Assembly: GCA_012840395.1 (NCBI GenBank)
Contig: DULL01000110.1
Span: forward strand, 74,002 to 117,923
Origin: Clostridiaceae bacterium
GTDB taxonomy: Bacteria; Bacillota; Clostridia; Acetivibrionales; DULL01
Direction of reading: 5' to 3'
DNA length: 43,922 nucleotides
A program made the position numbers and the translations under genes. Below are positions 20,155 to 29,825 of this stretch, piece by piece. The stretch's first letter is position 1. Each line of letters begins with the position of its first letter. Below the pieces are notes generated by a model. That model saw only the letters and a list, made by a program, of their open reading frames with translations. It did not search any database and was not told the DNA's origin.

Positions 20155-20200
20155 GGGAAACGTTTTATCCGTTATTTCATTAACGGATAAGATGTTTCCC
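20155..20200. repeat. 20-bp hairpin without a U-tract
   Basis: GGGAAACGTTTTATCCGTTA at 20155-20174 pairs with 20181-20200 over all 20 positions, two of them G-U, with a 6-nt loop (TTTCAT). Neither side is followed by a T run, so it is not a standard intrinsic terminator. The rest of the 299-nt gap between the symporter gene and iorA is AT-rich and I see no clear promoter. Confidence 0.8.
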
Positions 20201-20316
20201 AATTAGTATTGTTAATGCAAAATAGTTCTTTAGGTTTTTTTGGATTTACAAGTATGATTATTATGTTTAAAATAAAAAAGAATACTTAAAAGACAAATAG
20301 AATGGGGGAAAAATTA

Positions 20317-22062
20317 GTGAGGAAACTTATGCTGGGCAACGAAGCTGTGGCAAGGGGGGCTTATGAAGCTGGCGTTACAGTAGCTACAGCTTATCCTGGT
20401 ACACCTAGTACAGAGATAACTGAAAATATTGCTAAATATGATGAGATATATTCTGAATGGTCACCTAATGAAAAAGTTGCCCTTGAAGTTGCAATAGGAG
20501 CAGCTATTAGTGGCGCAAGAGCAATTTGTTCAATGAAACATGTTGGGTTAAATGTAGCTGCTGATCCACTTTTCACTGTATCCTACACAGGAGTAAACGG
20601 AGGACTGGTTATTGCAGTTGCCGACGACCCAGGGATGCATAGTTCTCAGAATGAGCAGGACAGTAGGTTCTATGCCTTATCTTCCAAGGTTCCTATGCTT
20701 GAGCCTTCTGATAGTCAGGAGTGTTTAGATTTTGTAAAAAGAGCTTTTGAGATAAGTGAAAAATTTGATACGCCGGTTATATTAAGGCTTACAACAAGGA
20801 TTGCACATTCCCAGAGTGTTGTAGAATTAGGAGAAAAAATTGAATATAAATTGAAAGACTACAAAAAGGATGCAGGCAAATATGTCATGATGCCGGCTAT
20901 GGCAAGGATGAGGCATGTTGAAGTTGAAAAAAGAATGGCTGCATTAAGGAGCTATTCAGACATTACAAATTTAAATGTTATTGAGTGGGGTAGAAAAGAT
21001 ATCGGTATTATCACAAGCGGCATATCATATCAATATGCCAAGGAAGCATTTGGAGAGGCATCATTCTTGAAACTGGGCATGGTATACCCCCTTCCTGATA
21101 ATCTGATAACCAGATTTTGTGAACAAGTCGAAAATGTATACGTTATAGAAGAGTTAGAGCCATTTATAGAAAACCATGTAAAAAAACTAGGTATAAAAGT
21201 AACAGGTAAAGACAAACTTCCTGTTTTAGGGGAACTGAGCGCCAACTTAATAAGAGAAAAACTTCTTGGCACGAAAGCTCCTGAAGGATATTCCATTGAT
21301 GTGCAGGTTCCTGGCAGGCCGCCTGTTCTATGCCCAGGATGTCCTCACAGAGGGGTTTTTTATGTGCTTAATAAACTTAAGCTGACAGTAAGCGGAGACA
21401 TAGGGTGTTATACTCTTGGAGCGCTTCCTCCCAACGAGGCAATTGACACCTGCGTTTGCATGGGAGCAAGTGTTGGAATTGTCCATGGAATGGAAAAAGC
21501 CAGAGGAAAAGAATTAAATAAAAAGACTGTTGCTGTTATTGGAGATTCAACCTTTATTCATTCAGGTATAACAGGATTAATTGATATTGTCTATAATAAA
21601 GGTAATTCTACCGTGCTGATTCTGGATAATTCTATTACTGGTATGACAGGGCACCAACATAACCCTGCAACCGGATTCACTATAAAGGGTGAACCTACAA
21701 AGCAGGTAGACCTTGTAAAGCTTTGTAATGCAATAGGAGTGGAAAGAGTAAGAGTTGTTGATCCCTTTGATCTGCACGAAACTGAAAAAGCTATTAAAGA
21801 AGAGATAAAAAGTGATGAAGCATCGGTCATAATTTTTCAAAGACCTTGTGCATTGTTGAAACATGTAAAATATGGTAAGCCTTTAAGAATAAATACTGAA
21901 AAGTGTAAAAAGTGTAGAGCCTGCATGAGAATAGGATGTCCTGCGATAGTAGAGAAAGGTTCATATTTAGAAGTAAATCAGGCTTTGTGCGTAGGTTGTG
22001 AACTGTGCACAAAAGTATGTAAGTTCCACTCTTTTGAGAAAGCAGGTGATATTTGTGAATAG
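20317..22062 (+). CDS. iorA: Indolepyruvate:ferredoxin oxidoreductase, alpha subunit
   Basis: With IorB it oxidatively decarboxylates aryl 2-oxoacids (indolepyruvate, phenylpyruvate) to aryl-acetyl-CoA, reducing ferredoxin. Features: GNEAVARGAYEAGV and TAYPGTPSTEI at the N-terminus, CPGCPHRG and a TPP-binding VIGDSTFIHSGITGL region, and two C-terminal iron-sulfur motifs (CKKCRACMRIGCP and CVGCELCTKVC). The 20302 ATG overlaps a GGGGGA ribosome site, so GTG 20317 (MRKLMLGNEA, 581 aa) is preferred and matches typical family starts. It overlaps iorB by 8 nt. Confidence 0.94.
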   Translation: MRKLMLGNEAVARGAYEAGVTVATAYPGTPSTEITENIAKYDEIYSEWSPNEKVALEVAIGAAISGARAICSMKHVGLNVAADPLFTVSYTGVNGGLVIAVADDPGMHSSQNEQDSRFYALSSKVPMLEPSDSQECLDFVKRAFEISEKFDTPVILRLTTRIAHSQSVVELGEKIEYKLKDYKKDAGKYVMMPAMARMRHVEVEKRMAALRSYSDITNLNVIEWGRKDIGIITSGISYQYAKEAFGEASFLKLGMVYPLPDNLITRFCEQVENVYVIEELEPFIENHVKKLGIKVTGKDKLPVLGELSANLIREKLLGTKAPEGYSIDVQVPGRPPVLCPGCPHRGVFYVLNKLKLTVSGDIGCYTLGALPPNEAIDTCVCMGASVGIVHGMEKARGKELNKKTVAVIGDSTFIHSGITGLIDIVYNKGNSTVLILDNSITGMTGHQHNPATGFTIKGEPTKQVDLVKLCNAIGVERVRVVDPFDLHETEKAIKEEIKSDEASVIIFQRPCALLKHVKYGKPLRINTEKCKKCRACMRIGCPAIVEKGSYLEVNQALCVGCELCTKVCKFHSFEKAGDICE

Positions 22063-22633
22063 CCTAAATATTCTGATAGTAGGAGTTGGAGGCCAGGGAA
22101 CGCTTTTAGCGAGCAGGTTGCTTGGCAATGTCGCTCTCAAGAAGTCTTATGATGTAAAGCTTTCAGAGGTTCATGGAATGTCTCAGAGAGGCGGTAGCGT
22201 TGTAACTCATGTGAAGTTTGGTGAAAAGATATACTCACCCCTTGTTGAAAAGGGTGAAGCGGATATAATAATTGCTTTTGAACAGTTGGAAGCATTAAGA
22301 TGGCTTGATTATCTTAAACCAAATGGTAAAATGATAATAAATGACCAAATGATTAGTCCTATGCCGGTAATAATAGGCAAAGCCAAATATCCGGAAAATA
22401 TTATTGGCAAGATTAAAGAACTCCATGAGTCAACTGTATCCATTGATGCTCTGGAACTGGCCAGACAAAGTGGAAATATTAAAGCTGTAAATGTTGTTTT
22501 ATTGGGATTGCTTGCTAGCAAAACTGACATTAGTAAAGATATCTGGTTGGAATCCTTAAAGGAAGTTGTTCCTGAAAGATTCTTGGATGTTAACATGAAA
22601 GCTTTCGAATTGGGCTATTCTTTACAACAATAA
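22055..22633 (+). CDS. iorB: Indolepyruvate:ferredoxin oxidoreductase, beta subunit
   Basis: The gamma-type domain subunit that completes IorAB: ILIVGVGGQGTLLASRLLG at the N-terminus, then SEVHGMSQRGGSVVTHV, both family signatures. An open frame extends upstream, but the GTG at 22055, preceded by CAGGTGA and giving MNSLNILIVGVGG, fits the family start (192 aa). It overlaps the iorA stop, indicating translational coupling. Confidence 0.93.
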   Translation: MNSLNILIVGVGGQGTLLASRLLGNVALKKSYDVKLSEVHGMSQRGGSVVTHVKFGEKIYSPLVEKGEADIIIAFEQLEALRWLDYLKPNGKMIINDQMISPMPVIIGKAKYPENIIGKIKELHESTVSIDALELARQSGNIKAVNVVLLGLLASKTDISKDIWLESLKEVVPERFLDVNMKAFELGYSLQQ

Positions 22634-22680
22634 TAAAATACAATTATACAAAATAATTAGTCTTCTAGCCTGTTTTTGCT

Positions 22681-22760
22681 TTTGTGTGGGGCGGGAGTAC
22701 CCGTAATCCCTAAAAGCCATCTCTGTGGAGAGGTGTATAGGCTTCATATGATATATACAA
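22681..22760 (+). other. Possible structured leader before the phenylacetate-CoA ligase gene
   Basis: The 151-nt gap contains a GC-richer patch: CGGG-AGTA-CCCG (22692-22703), then AAGCC (22714-22718) pairing with GGCTT (22740-22744) around an inner CTCT-GTGG-AGAG hairpin (22721-22732). It does not match a riboswitch I can name. Confidence 0.35.
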
Positions 22761-22784
22761 TATATTTTTAGGGAGGTCGGATTT

Positions 22785-24092
22785 ATGAATTGCTGGAACC
22801 CCACGTACGAGTGCATGTCGCGGGATGAAATGACCAGAGTCCAGAACGAAAGACTTATAAATACGATAAAGAGAGTCTATCATAATGTACCTTTTTACAG
22901 GAATAAAATGCAGCAGTTGGGAATTGAACCTGGAGATATTAAAACTATTGAAGACTTAAAGAAATTACCTTTTTCATACAAACAGGATCTGAGGGATACG
23001 TATCCTTATGGCTTGTTTGCGGTACCACTTAGTGAAATAATAAGAATTCATGCTTCATCGGGTACAACAGGAAAACAGACAGTTGTAGGATATACCAGAA
23101 GAGACCTGGATATATGGGCGGAAGTAATGGCAAGGACTCTTGTAAGCGCAGGTGCGGGAAAAGATTCCTTTATTCAGGTTGCCTATGGTTATGGCCTGTT
23201 TACTGGTGGTTTAGGAGTACATTATGGGGCTGAAAGAATTGGAGCATCAGTCATTCCCATATCCGGAGGTAATACGAAAAGACAAATCCAGATTATGAAG
23301 GACTTTGGTACAACAGTACTTGCTTGTACACCTTCTTATGCATTATATATTGCTGAAGTTATGGAAGAAATGGGTATTAAGAAAGAAGAAATTAATTTAA
23401 AATCCGGAGTATTTGGTGCTGAACCCTGGTCTGAGAATATGAGGAATGAGATTGAGGAACGCCTTGGCCTCATGGCTATCGATATCTATGGATTAAGTGA
23501 AATAATAGGTCCTGGAGTTGCCAGTGAATGTTCGGAAAAATGTGGACTTCATGTACAAGAGGATCATTTTATACCTGAAATAATTGATCCAAATACTGAA
23601 GAGGTACTTCCTCCCGGTTCAAAAGGAGAGCTTGTATTCACAACAATAACCAAGGAAGGATTGCCGTTAGTAAGATACAGAACCCGGGATATATCCTATT
23701 TGACTTATGAAAAATGTGCCTGTGGCAGAACTAGTGTAAGAATGGGGAAAGTAACCGGAAGAACAGATGATATGCTTATAATAAGAGGAGTAAATGTTTT
23801 CCCCACTCAAATAGAAAGTGTATTGCTTGAATTTGGGGAAACGGCTCCACACTATCAGATTATAGTTGACAGAGTTGGTACAATGGATACTTTGGAAGTC
23901 CAGGTTGAAATGACCAACAAATTGTTCTCAGATAAGGTAAGAAGTATTGAAGATTTTGAGAAAAAGATAAGACATGAAATTGAAAGTACATTGGGAATCA
24001 GCTGCAAAGTCAGACTGGTTGAGCCAAAGTCAATTGAAAGATCTGAAGGTAAGGCCAAAAGGATTATTGATAAAAGAAAAATAAATGTCTAA
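22785..24092 (+). CDS. paaK: Phenylacetate-CoA ligase (PaaK-like, AMP-forming)
   Basis: Activates phenylacetate or a related aryl acid with ATP and CoA, or, running in reverse after IorAB, gives ATP from aryl-acetyl-CoA. The AMP-binding loop [42 protein letters not shown] and LVRYRTRDI with a following C-A-C-G metal-like pair (KCACGRTS) are typical; the C-terminal domain has [20 protein letters not shown]. Length (435 aa) is normal. ATG start with GGGAGGT upstream. Coupling with iorAB and an ACT protein is common in anaerobes that ferment aromatic amino acids. Confidence 0.9.
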   Translation: MNCWNPTYECMSRDEMTRVQNERLINTIKRVYHNVPFYRNKMQQLGIEPGDIKTIEDLKKLPFSYKQDLRDTYPYGLFAVPLSEIIRIHASSGTTGKQTVVGYTRRDLDIWAEVMARTLVSAGAGKDSFIQVAYGYGLFTGGLGVHYGAERIGASVIPISGGNTKRQIQIMKDFGTTVLACTPSYALYIAEVMEEMGIKKEEINLKSGVFGAEPWSENMRNEIEERLGLMAIDIYGLSEIIGPGVASECSEKCGLHVQEDHFIPEIIDPNTEEVLPPGSKGELVFTTITKEGLPLVRYRTRDISYLTYEKCACGRTSVRMGKVTGRTDDMLIIRGVNVFPTQIESVLLEFGETAPHYQIIVDRVGTMDTLEVQVEMTNKLFSDKVRSIEDFEKKIRHEIESTLGISCKVRLVEPKSIERSEGKAKRIIDKRKINV

Positions 24093-24113
24093 ATATATGG
24101 AGGGGGGAAAACT

Positions 24114-24545
24114 ATGTTAGTAAAACAGATTTCTATATTCCTTGAAAATAAGTCAGGGAGATTAGCAGAAGTTACTAAGATACTAGGTGACAACAATATA
24201 GACATAAGCGCACTCTCCATTGCCGACACCACTGATTTTGGTATTCTAAGAATCATTGTCAATGATCCTGAAAAGGCAGAAGAAATTTTAACTGCCAACG
24301 GGTATGCTGTTAGCAGTACCAGTGTTATTGCAATAGCTGTTCCTGATGAACCCGGAGGATTGGCAAAAGCTTTGGAAGTAATTGCTTCACACAATATTGG
24401 AATTGAGTATATGTACGCTTTTGTCGGGAAATGTACCAATGAAGCTATGGTTATTCTAAGGGTTGAAAACCCTGAATCTGTTGTTGATATTTTAACAAAG
24501 AATGATATTAAAGTTTTGCCTGCTAATTTCGTTTACGATTTATAA
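24114..24545 (+). CDS. Double-ACT domain amino acid-binding protein
   Basis: Two ACT domains of about 70 residues: KQISIFLENKSGRLAEVTKIL at the N-terminus and VIAIAVPDEPGGLAKALEVIA in the second half. The domain binds amino acids and regulates partners. It lies 21 nt after the ligase gene with GGAGGGG before the ATG, so it is probably the last gene of the ior operon and may sense the aromatic amino acid being oxidised (inference). Confidence 0.88.
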   Translation: MLVKQISIFLENKSGRLAEVTKILGDNNIDISALSIADTTDFGILRIIVNDPEKAEEILTANGYAVSSTSVIAIAVPDEPGGLAKALEVIASHNIGIEYMYAFVGKCTNEAMVILRVENPESVVDILTKNDIKVLPANFVYDL

Positions 24546-24575
24546 TACTTGTAACAAACTCGCTTTGCTCGGGGA

Positions 24576-24606
24576 TTCAGTGGGGGTCTTGCAGTCCCCC
24601 ACTGAA
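24576..24606. repeat. Perfect 11-bp GC-rich hairpin after the ACT gene
   Basis: TTCAGTGGGGG and its exact complement surround a 9-nt loop. No T run follows directly. It may be a palindromic repeat or a weak terminator. The 318-nt gap 24546-24863 also has a GCATCAA/TTGATGC pair at about 24627-24672 with a small GCTT/AAGC hairpin inside. Confidence 0.7.
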
Positions 24607-24692
24607 GAAGGTTGTTATTATATTTTGCATCAATCCAGCTCCAGCTTATAGAAGCGAGAGACTTCTTGATGCCTGGTTAAAATTATAAAGAA

Positions 24693-24733
24693 CCTGGGGG
24701 AATAGACGAATAGCTTATTCCTTCAGGATTTTT
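24693..24733 (+). terminator. Rho-independent terminator of the ior operon
   Basis: CCTGGGGGAATA (24693-24704) pairs with TATTCCTTCAGG (24716-24727) over 12 positions including two G-U pairs, followed by ATTTTTC. It precedes the cinA promoter region. Confidence 0.65.
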
Positions 24734-24896
24734 CTTTGCTTTATTATGCTTTATTATTGGAAGAAATAACGTAATGACATCATAACAGGTTAATCACAGA
24801 ATAATATCTGAAATTATTGATTAAGGAAATATATAATTGATATAATAAAAAGATAGTAAAAAAGTGGGATTATTCTATAATAGGGAGATGCATTAC

Positions 24897-26144
24897 ATGA
24901 ATGCAGAGATATTAGCTGTAGGTACAGAACTGCTAATGGGACAAATAGCAAATACAAATGCACAGTACATAACCGGAAGACTTCCTGAAGCAGGAATAAA
25001 TGTTTACTTTCACACTGTTGTTGGAGATAACAGAAACCGTTTGATGAAATCGCTGGATATTGCTTTGGAAAGATCGGACGTGGTTATAATAACAGGCGGT
25101 TTAGGGCCAACTCAGGATGATATTACAAAAGAAACAGTATCTGAAAAGCTTGGTTTAAAATTAGTGCTTCATGAAGACATTTTAGAGGAAATGAAATCCT
25201 ACTTTCAAAGGTTGAACAGAACTATGGCACCTAATAACATAAAGCAGGCCCTTCTTCCTGAAGGCTGTATAGTGGTAAAGAATAAAAACGGAACGGCTCC
25301 AGGTTGTATCATAGAACATAAAGATAAAATAATAGTATTGCTTCCTGGTCCTCCATCAGAAATGAAACCAATGTTTGATGATATTGTAATGAAGTATTTC
25401 ATGGATAAGTCCAGTAGTTACCTTAAATCAAAATACATAAGGATATTTGGCATTGGTGAATCTGACATGGAAGATCGTATTTCAGATCTGGTTTCCAGGC
25501 AGACAAATCCTACCATAGCCCCGTATGCAAAAGAAGGCGAAGTTACTTTACGGATTACTGCAAAATATGATAGAAACGGTGACGATGTAGATATTATTGA
25601 ACCGGTGATAAACAATATTCAATCAAGGCTTGGAGATTACATATACAGCACTGAGAATGAAAACATGGAAAACATAGTGGCGAAACTATTAATGGACAAT
25701 AATATTTCAATATCTATTGCTGAATCATGCACCGGAGGTATAGTATCAGGCAAACTCACCGATATTCCGGGAATTTCATCTGTTTATTTCGGAGGTATGA
25801 TTGTCTACAGTAATGAAGCAAAAATAAAAAATCTTCAGGTTAAACAGGAAACTATTGAAAAATATGGTGCCGTAAGTAAGGAAACCGCAACTGAAATGGC
25901 AGAGAATATAAGAAAAATTCATAATACTCATCTGGGCCTTTCAATTACAGGAATTGCAGGTCCTGACGGCGGAACTCCCGAAAAACCTGTTGGCCTTGTG
26001 TATATAGGCCTTTCAGACGGAAAAAATACACAGGTAAAAGAAATACGGCTTTCAGGAGAAAGAAGAAAAATACGGAATATTACTTCTCTTCATGCTTTGG
26101 ACATGGTGCGCAGATATGTATTAAATCTGTTAAAGCAAAATTAA
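24897..26144 (+). CDS. cinA: CinA-family protein (competence/damage-inducible; nicotinamide-nucleotide amidase)
   Basis: The N-terminal molybdopterin-binding-like domain (about 1-170) has [14 protein letters not shown] and [15 protein letters not shown]; the C-terminal domain carries the NMN deamidase signature [20 protein letters not shown] and [17 protein letters not shown]. It recycles NMN to NaMN and in some bacteria the N-terminal part is an ADP-ribose pyrophosphatase. A longer GTG frame opens at 24864, but ATG 24897 ([11 protein letters not shown], 416 aa) fits the family start and has GGGAG about 10 nt upstream. Proximity to recA is conserved in Firmicutes. Confidence 0.93.
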   Translation: MNAEILAVGTELLMGQIANTNAQYITGRLPEAGINVYFHTVVGDNRNRLMKSLDIALERSDVVIITGGLGPTQDDITKETVSEKLGLKLVLHEDILEEMKSYFQRLNRTMAPNNIKQALLPEGCIVVKNKNGTAPGCIIEHKDKIIVLLPGPPSEMKPMFDDIVMKYFMDKSSSYLKSKYIRIFGIGESDMEDRISDLVSRQTNPTIAPYAKEGEVTLRITAKYDRNGDDVDIIEPVINNIQSRLGDYIYSTENENMENIVAKLLMDNNISISIAESCTGGIVSGKLTDIPGISSVYFGGMIVYSNEAKIKNLQVKQETIEKYGAVSKETATEMAENIRKIHNTHLGLSITGIAGPDGGTPEKPVGLVYIGLSDGKNTQVKEIRLSGERRKIRNITSLHALDMVRRYVLNLLKQN

Positions 26145-26258
26145 TTACTCTAGAATTTATTAATATTAGAGATTATTGATGTTTTACGTAAATCATTGAT
26201 GATGTAGATAAATATGATGTTTACAATTAATACTGTGTTTATAGATAGGAGATAAAAA

Positions 26259-27896
26259 TTGAGTAAGTTGCAAAAGAAAAGTCTTTCTTCGGCTGCTGCA
26301 ATTGTAATGTCTTCAGTAGTTGTCAGCCGTATAACAGGGTTTATCAGAGAAATGCTTATTCCTACCAAGTTTGGAGTAAGCGAAATAGGGGACATGTATA
26401 ATATTGCATTTCTGGTACCGGATCTTATGTACAGCCTCCTGATAGGAGGCGCGGTATCAGCTGCATTAATTCCCATTCTTTCAGGATATTTGGGGAGAAA
26501 TGAGGAAGAAGAAGGATGGAGGGCTGTAAATACTTTTATCAATGTTATTTTTATTGCTTCAGTTCTTGCCTGTCTGGCTGGTATAGTATTTACACCTCAG
26601 TTAATAAAACTGGTTTCTTCAGGTTATAATTGGAGCATAGAATCTAATCAGATGGAACTTGTTGTAAAGCTGACAAGAACCCTTTTTCCCTCTGTTGCCT
26701 TTCTTATGCTTGCCGGTCTTTGCAACGGTGTATTGAACTCTTATAACAGGTTTGCCGCGGCAGCTTTTGGGCCATCGGTATATAACCTGCTAAGTGCTGC
26801 CAGTATATATTTTCTAAGTAATAATGATATTGAGGACAATTATGGTGTCGAAAAAGTTGTAGTAGGTGTAATGCTAAGCGCACTGGCATATTTCCTCTTC
26901 CAGATGCTATTTGCTATTAAAAATTTAAGAAATTACCGGCCTGTTATATTATTAAAGCATTCAGGATTCAGGAGATTATTTTCCCTTGCCATTCCTTCCA
27001 TGCTGTCCTCTTCAGTGGCACAAATTAATTTAATAATATCTTCAAGATTTGCAACCTTTTTTGATGAAGGCAGCGTAACGGCTCTGCGTATGGCAGACAG
27101 GACATGGCAGATGCCTCTCGGCATAATTGCCCAGGGGATGGGTGTGGCAATTCTTCCCACCTTATCTGCTGAGTATGCCAGGGGTGAAGTATCTGAATAT
27201 AAAAGTACATTAATGAAAGGATTAAAAACAGTATTGTTTTTGTCAATTCCTTCAGCTGTCGGCATACTGGTGCTAAATAAGCCTATTGTTAGAACTATCT
27301 TCAGATTTTCAGAAAATGTCAGTGAAGCTGATGTTTCGCTAACAGGTAATATACTCACTTTTTTTACAATAGCACTTGTTTTTCAGTCTATGACTACTAT
27401 TTTAAACAGATGTTTTTATGCAATAAATGATACAAAAACCCCACTTTATTTAGGTACCTGTACAATTATGATAAATGTAATCTTAAGCACATTATTTATA
27501 AACTATACTGATATTGGAGTAGCAGGCATGGCCTTGGCTTATTCCTTGTCGGCCACAGTGAATGCATTGGCTCTCCTAATAATACTAGATAAAAAGGCAA
27601 AGAGATTAAATCTATCTAACTTTTTGCATTTTATAACAAAAATATTCTTGTGTTCAACAATAATGGGTATTATCCTTTTAGTAGCAGATAATATAATTGG
27701 AAAAAGTATTAACATTTATGGCATTAATCTAAGTCATAAGTTATTGCAGCTATTTTCACTAATAATTGAAGTAGGAATTGGTGGCTTGGTATATTTCCTG
27801 GCAACTATATTATTAAAAGTTGAAGAAGCTATTAATGTTTATAGGACAATAATTAACAAAATCAGAAACATTAATATTCTTGGTGCAAAACAATAA
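26259..27896 (+). CDS. murJ: Lipid II flippase MurJ (MviN family)
   Basis: Flips lipid II across the cytoplasmic membrane for peptidoglycan synthesis. The 545-aa chain has about 14 hydrophobic helices and the MurJ start SRITGFIREMLIPTKFGVSEIGDMYNIAF, with the PDLMYSLLIGGAVSAALIPI and GVLNSYNRFAAAAFGPSVYN helices. TTG start with AGGAG about 7 nt upstream. It stands between cinA and recA, as in several clostridia. Confidence 0.92.
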   Translation: MSKLQKKSLSSAAAIVMSSVVVSRITGFIREMLIPTKFGVSEIGDMYNIAFLVPDLMYSLLIGGAVSAALIPILSGYLGRNEEEEGWRAVNTFINVIFIASVLACLAGIVFTPQLIKLVSSGYNWSIESNQMELVVKLTRTLFPSVAFLMLAGLCNGVLNSYNRFAAAAFGPSVYNLLSAASIYFLSNNDIEDNYGVEKVVVGVMLSALAYFLFQMLFAIKNLRNYRPVILLKHSGFRRLFSLAIPSMLSSSVAQINLIISSRFATFFDEGSVTALRMADRTWQMPLGIIAQGMGVAILPTLSAEYARGEVSEYKSTLMKGLKTVLFLSIPSAVGILVLNKPIVRTIFRFSENVSEADVSLTGNILTFFTIALVFQSMTTILNRCFYAINDTKTPLYLGTCTIMINVILSTLFINYTDIGVAGMALAYSLSATVNALALLIILDKKAKRLNLSNFLHFITKIFLCSTIMGIILLVADNIIGKSINIYGINLSHKLLQLFSLIIEVGIGGLVYFLATILLKVEEAINVYRTIINKIRNINILGAKQ

Positions 27897-27950
27897 TTTG
27901 CATAATTATGTAAATACAACATAAAAATGTAAAATTATACAAATTATTAG

Positions 27951-27979
27951 TTGACAATTATTGCTATGTTAGATATAAT
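27951..27979 (+). promoter_or_regulatory. Consensus sigma-A promoter for recA
   Basis: TTGACA (27951-27956), 17-nt spacer and TATAAT (27974-27979) are perfect matches. The expected transcript start is about 27986. Confidence 0.85.
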
Positions 27980-27988
27980 TAATCTATA

Positions 27989-28000
27989 GAACAAGTGTTC
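27989..28000 (+). promoter_or_regulatory. SOS (LexA) box of recA
   Basis: GAAC-AAGT-GTTC matches the Gram-positive SOS operator core GAACNNNNGTTC and overlaps the expected start site of the consensus promoter, where LexA would block transcription. Confidence 0.8.
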
Positions 28001-28033
28001 GGCAAGTAATGTATTAGGGAGGATATACTATTT

Positions 28034-29110
28034 ATGATGGAAAAAAAGAAAGCGTTGGAAATGGCTCTAAGTCAAATAGAACGGCAATTTGGGAAAGGTT
28101 CTGTAATGAAACTGGGTGAAAATGCCCATATGAATGTTGAAGTGATTCCAACAGGTTCGCTGGCTCTTGATATAGCATTGGGTGTTGGTGGTGTTCCCAG
28201 AGGAAGAATTGTTGAAATATTTGGACCTGAGTCCTCTGGTAAAACAACAGTTGCGCTCCACATGATAGCTGAAGCTCAGAAAGCTGGTGGAGAGGCTGCA
28301 TTTATTGATGCAGAGCATGCCCTTGATCCTGTCTATGCACGGAATCTGGGAGTAGATATAGAGAATCTGATTGTATCACAGCCTGATACAGGAGAACAGG
28401 CTCTGGAAATTGCAGAAGCACTTGTAAGAAGTGGAGCCATTGATATTATTGTGGTAGACTCGGTAGCAGCATTGGTTCCAAAAGCTGAAATTGATGGGGA
28501 AATGGGAGATCCTCATGTAGGTTTACAAGCCAGGTTAATGTCCCAGGCTTTAAGAAAGCTTGCAGGTGTAATAAGCAAGTCTAAAACAACAGCGGTTTTT
28601 ATTAACCAACTTAGAGAAAAAGTAGGTGTTATGTTTGGAAATCCGGAAACAACACCTGGTGGCAGAGCATTAAAATTTTATGCCAGTGTTAGGCTTGATG
28701 TAAGGAGAGTTGAAACTCTTAAGCAGGGTAGTGAAATGATCGGAAACAGAACCAAGGTAAAAGTTGTAAAAAATAAGGTTGCTCCTCCATTTAAAGAAGC
28801 TGAATTCGACATTATTTATGGACAAGGTATTTCTAAAGAAGGCAACATTTTAGATGTTGGTGTAGATTATGATATAATTAACAAAAGTGGTGCCTGGTTC
28901 TCATATAATGGTCAAAGATTAGGACAGGGAAGAGAAAATGTAAAACAGTTCCTCAGGGATAACCCGAATATTGCTAATGAGATAGAAATGAAAATTAGAG
29001 AAATCTTAGGTCAGAATTTGCCTAATACTGCTGATAATCAGAGTATGGGGTCTAATGGAATAATTGAAGATGAATATATAAATTTTGATGGAGAAAATAC
29101 AGATTTTTAG
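28034..29110 (+). CDS. recA: Recombinase RecA
   Basis: ATP-dependent strand exchange in homologous repair and coprotease for LexA. The Walker A loop GPESSGKT is at about residues 64-71, with the Walker [11 protein letters not shown], the [21 protein letters not shown] loop L2, and [14 protein letters not shown] in the C-terminal part. Length 358 aa. Two ATG codons in a row follow AGGGAGGATAT. It is cotranscribed with recX 24 nt downstream and controlled by the SOS box. Confidence 0.98.
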   Translation: MMEKKKALEMALSQIERQFGKGSVMKLGENAHMNVEVIPTGSLALDIALGVGGVPRGRIVEIFGPESSGKTTVALHMIAEAQKAGGEAAFIDAEHALDPVYARNLGVDIENLIVSQPDTGEQALEIAEALVRSGAIDIIVVDSVAALVPKAEIDGEMGDPHVGLQARLMSQALRKLAGVISKSKTTAVFINQLREKVGVMFGNPETTPGGRALKFYASVRLDVRRVETLKQGSEMIGNRTKVKVVKNKVAPPFKEAEFDIIYGQGISKEGNILDVGVDYDIINKSGAWFSYNGQRLGQGRENVKQFLRDNPNIANEIEMKIREILGQNLPNTADNQSMGSNGIIEDEYINFDGENTDF

Positions 29111-29133
29111 GACAAATAGTAGGGTGTTGAATT

Positions 29134-29745
29134 ATGAAAATCACTCGGATTGAAAGGATTGGCAAGAAAAAAGATAAATATTTAATTTATATAGATGGAG
29201 AGCGTTCTTTTTCAATCCGTGAAGAAGATTATTTCAAGCTTAACCTATATGAAAAAAAGGAAGTAACCCAAGAAGAACTGGAGTTAATAAGGAACGATAT
29301 CCTTTATAATTCTGCAAGGTCTGCTGCTATCAGATATGTTTCTTTAATGTTAAGATGCGAAAGTGAAGTAAGAAATAAGTTAAAAACTGACGGATATGAA
29401 CAGAGTACAATAGATAAGGTGATAGAAGATTTAAAATCCTTAGGTTATATTAATGATAAATTATATGCGCAGAAATATGTATATGACAGAATGAAATTAA
29501 AGCCAAAATCAAAAAGGCTTTTAAGATTTGAATTGCAGAAAAGAGGGATATCAACAGAAGATATAGAAGAAGTATTGTCGGACTTTAAAATGAATGAGCA
29601 GGATATTATTGAGAGTCTTATTAAAAGAAAGTTTGGTAAATATGACCTGAACGATCCAAAAATATATAAAAGAGCCTTTTCATTTTTGGTCTACAGAGGC
29701 TTTAATACTGAGCTGATAAATGAAGTTTTGAATAAAATGAAATAA
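29134..29745 (+). CDS. recX: Regulatory protein RecX
   Basis: Modulates RecA filament activity. The 203-aa product has the RecX three-helix repeats, including YVSLMLRCESEVRNKLKTDG, IDKVIEDLKSLGYINDKLYA and SKRLLRFELQKRGIS. An extra N-terminal region (EEDYFKLNLYEKKEVTQEELE) is usual in Firmicutes. It lies 24 nt after recA. Confidence 0.92.
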   Translation: MKITRIERIGKKKDKYLIYIDGERSFSIREEDYFKLNLYEKKEVTQEELELIRNDILYNSARSAAIRYVSLMLRCESEVRNKLKTDGYEQSTIDKVIEDLKSLGYINDKLYAQKYVYDRMKLKPKSKRLLRFELQKRGISTEDIEEVLSDFKMNEQDIIESLIKRKFGKYDLNDPKIYKRAFSFLVYRGFNTELINEVLNKMK

Positions 29746-29793
29746 TGTAACTGAAATTTTATAGTCTTTATAAACTTTAAATATAAAGAAATA

Positions 29794-29815
29794 GCACCCT
29801 ATTTATATAGGGTGC
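29794..29815. terminator. Hairpin between convergent recX and the SleB/CwlJ-like gene
   Basis: GCACCCTA and TAGGGTGC form an 8-bp perfect stem with a 6-nt AT loop. T runs on either side are broken (AAAATATATTTT), so efficiency is uncertain. Confidence 0.6.
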
Positions 29816-29825
29816 AAAATATATT

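Noticed and set aside
21998..22054. Longer iorB starting inside iorA
   Set aside because: The extra 19 residues translate iorA iron-sulfur coding DNA out of frame; the GTG at 22055 has a ribosome site and matches the family start.
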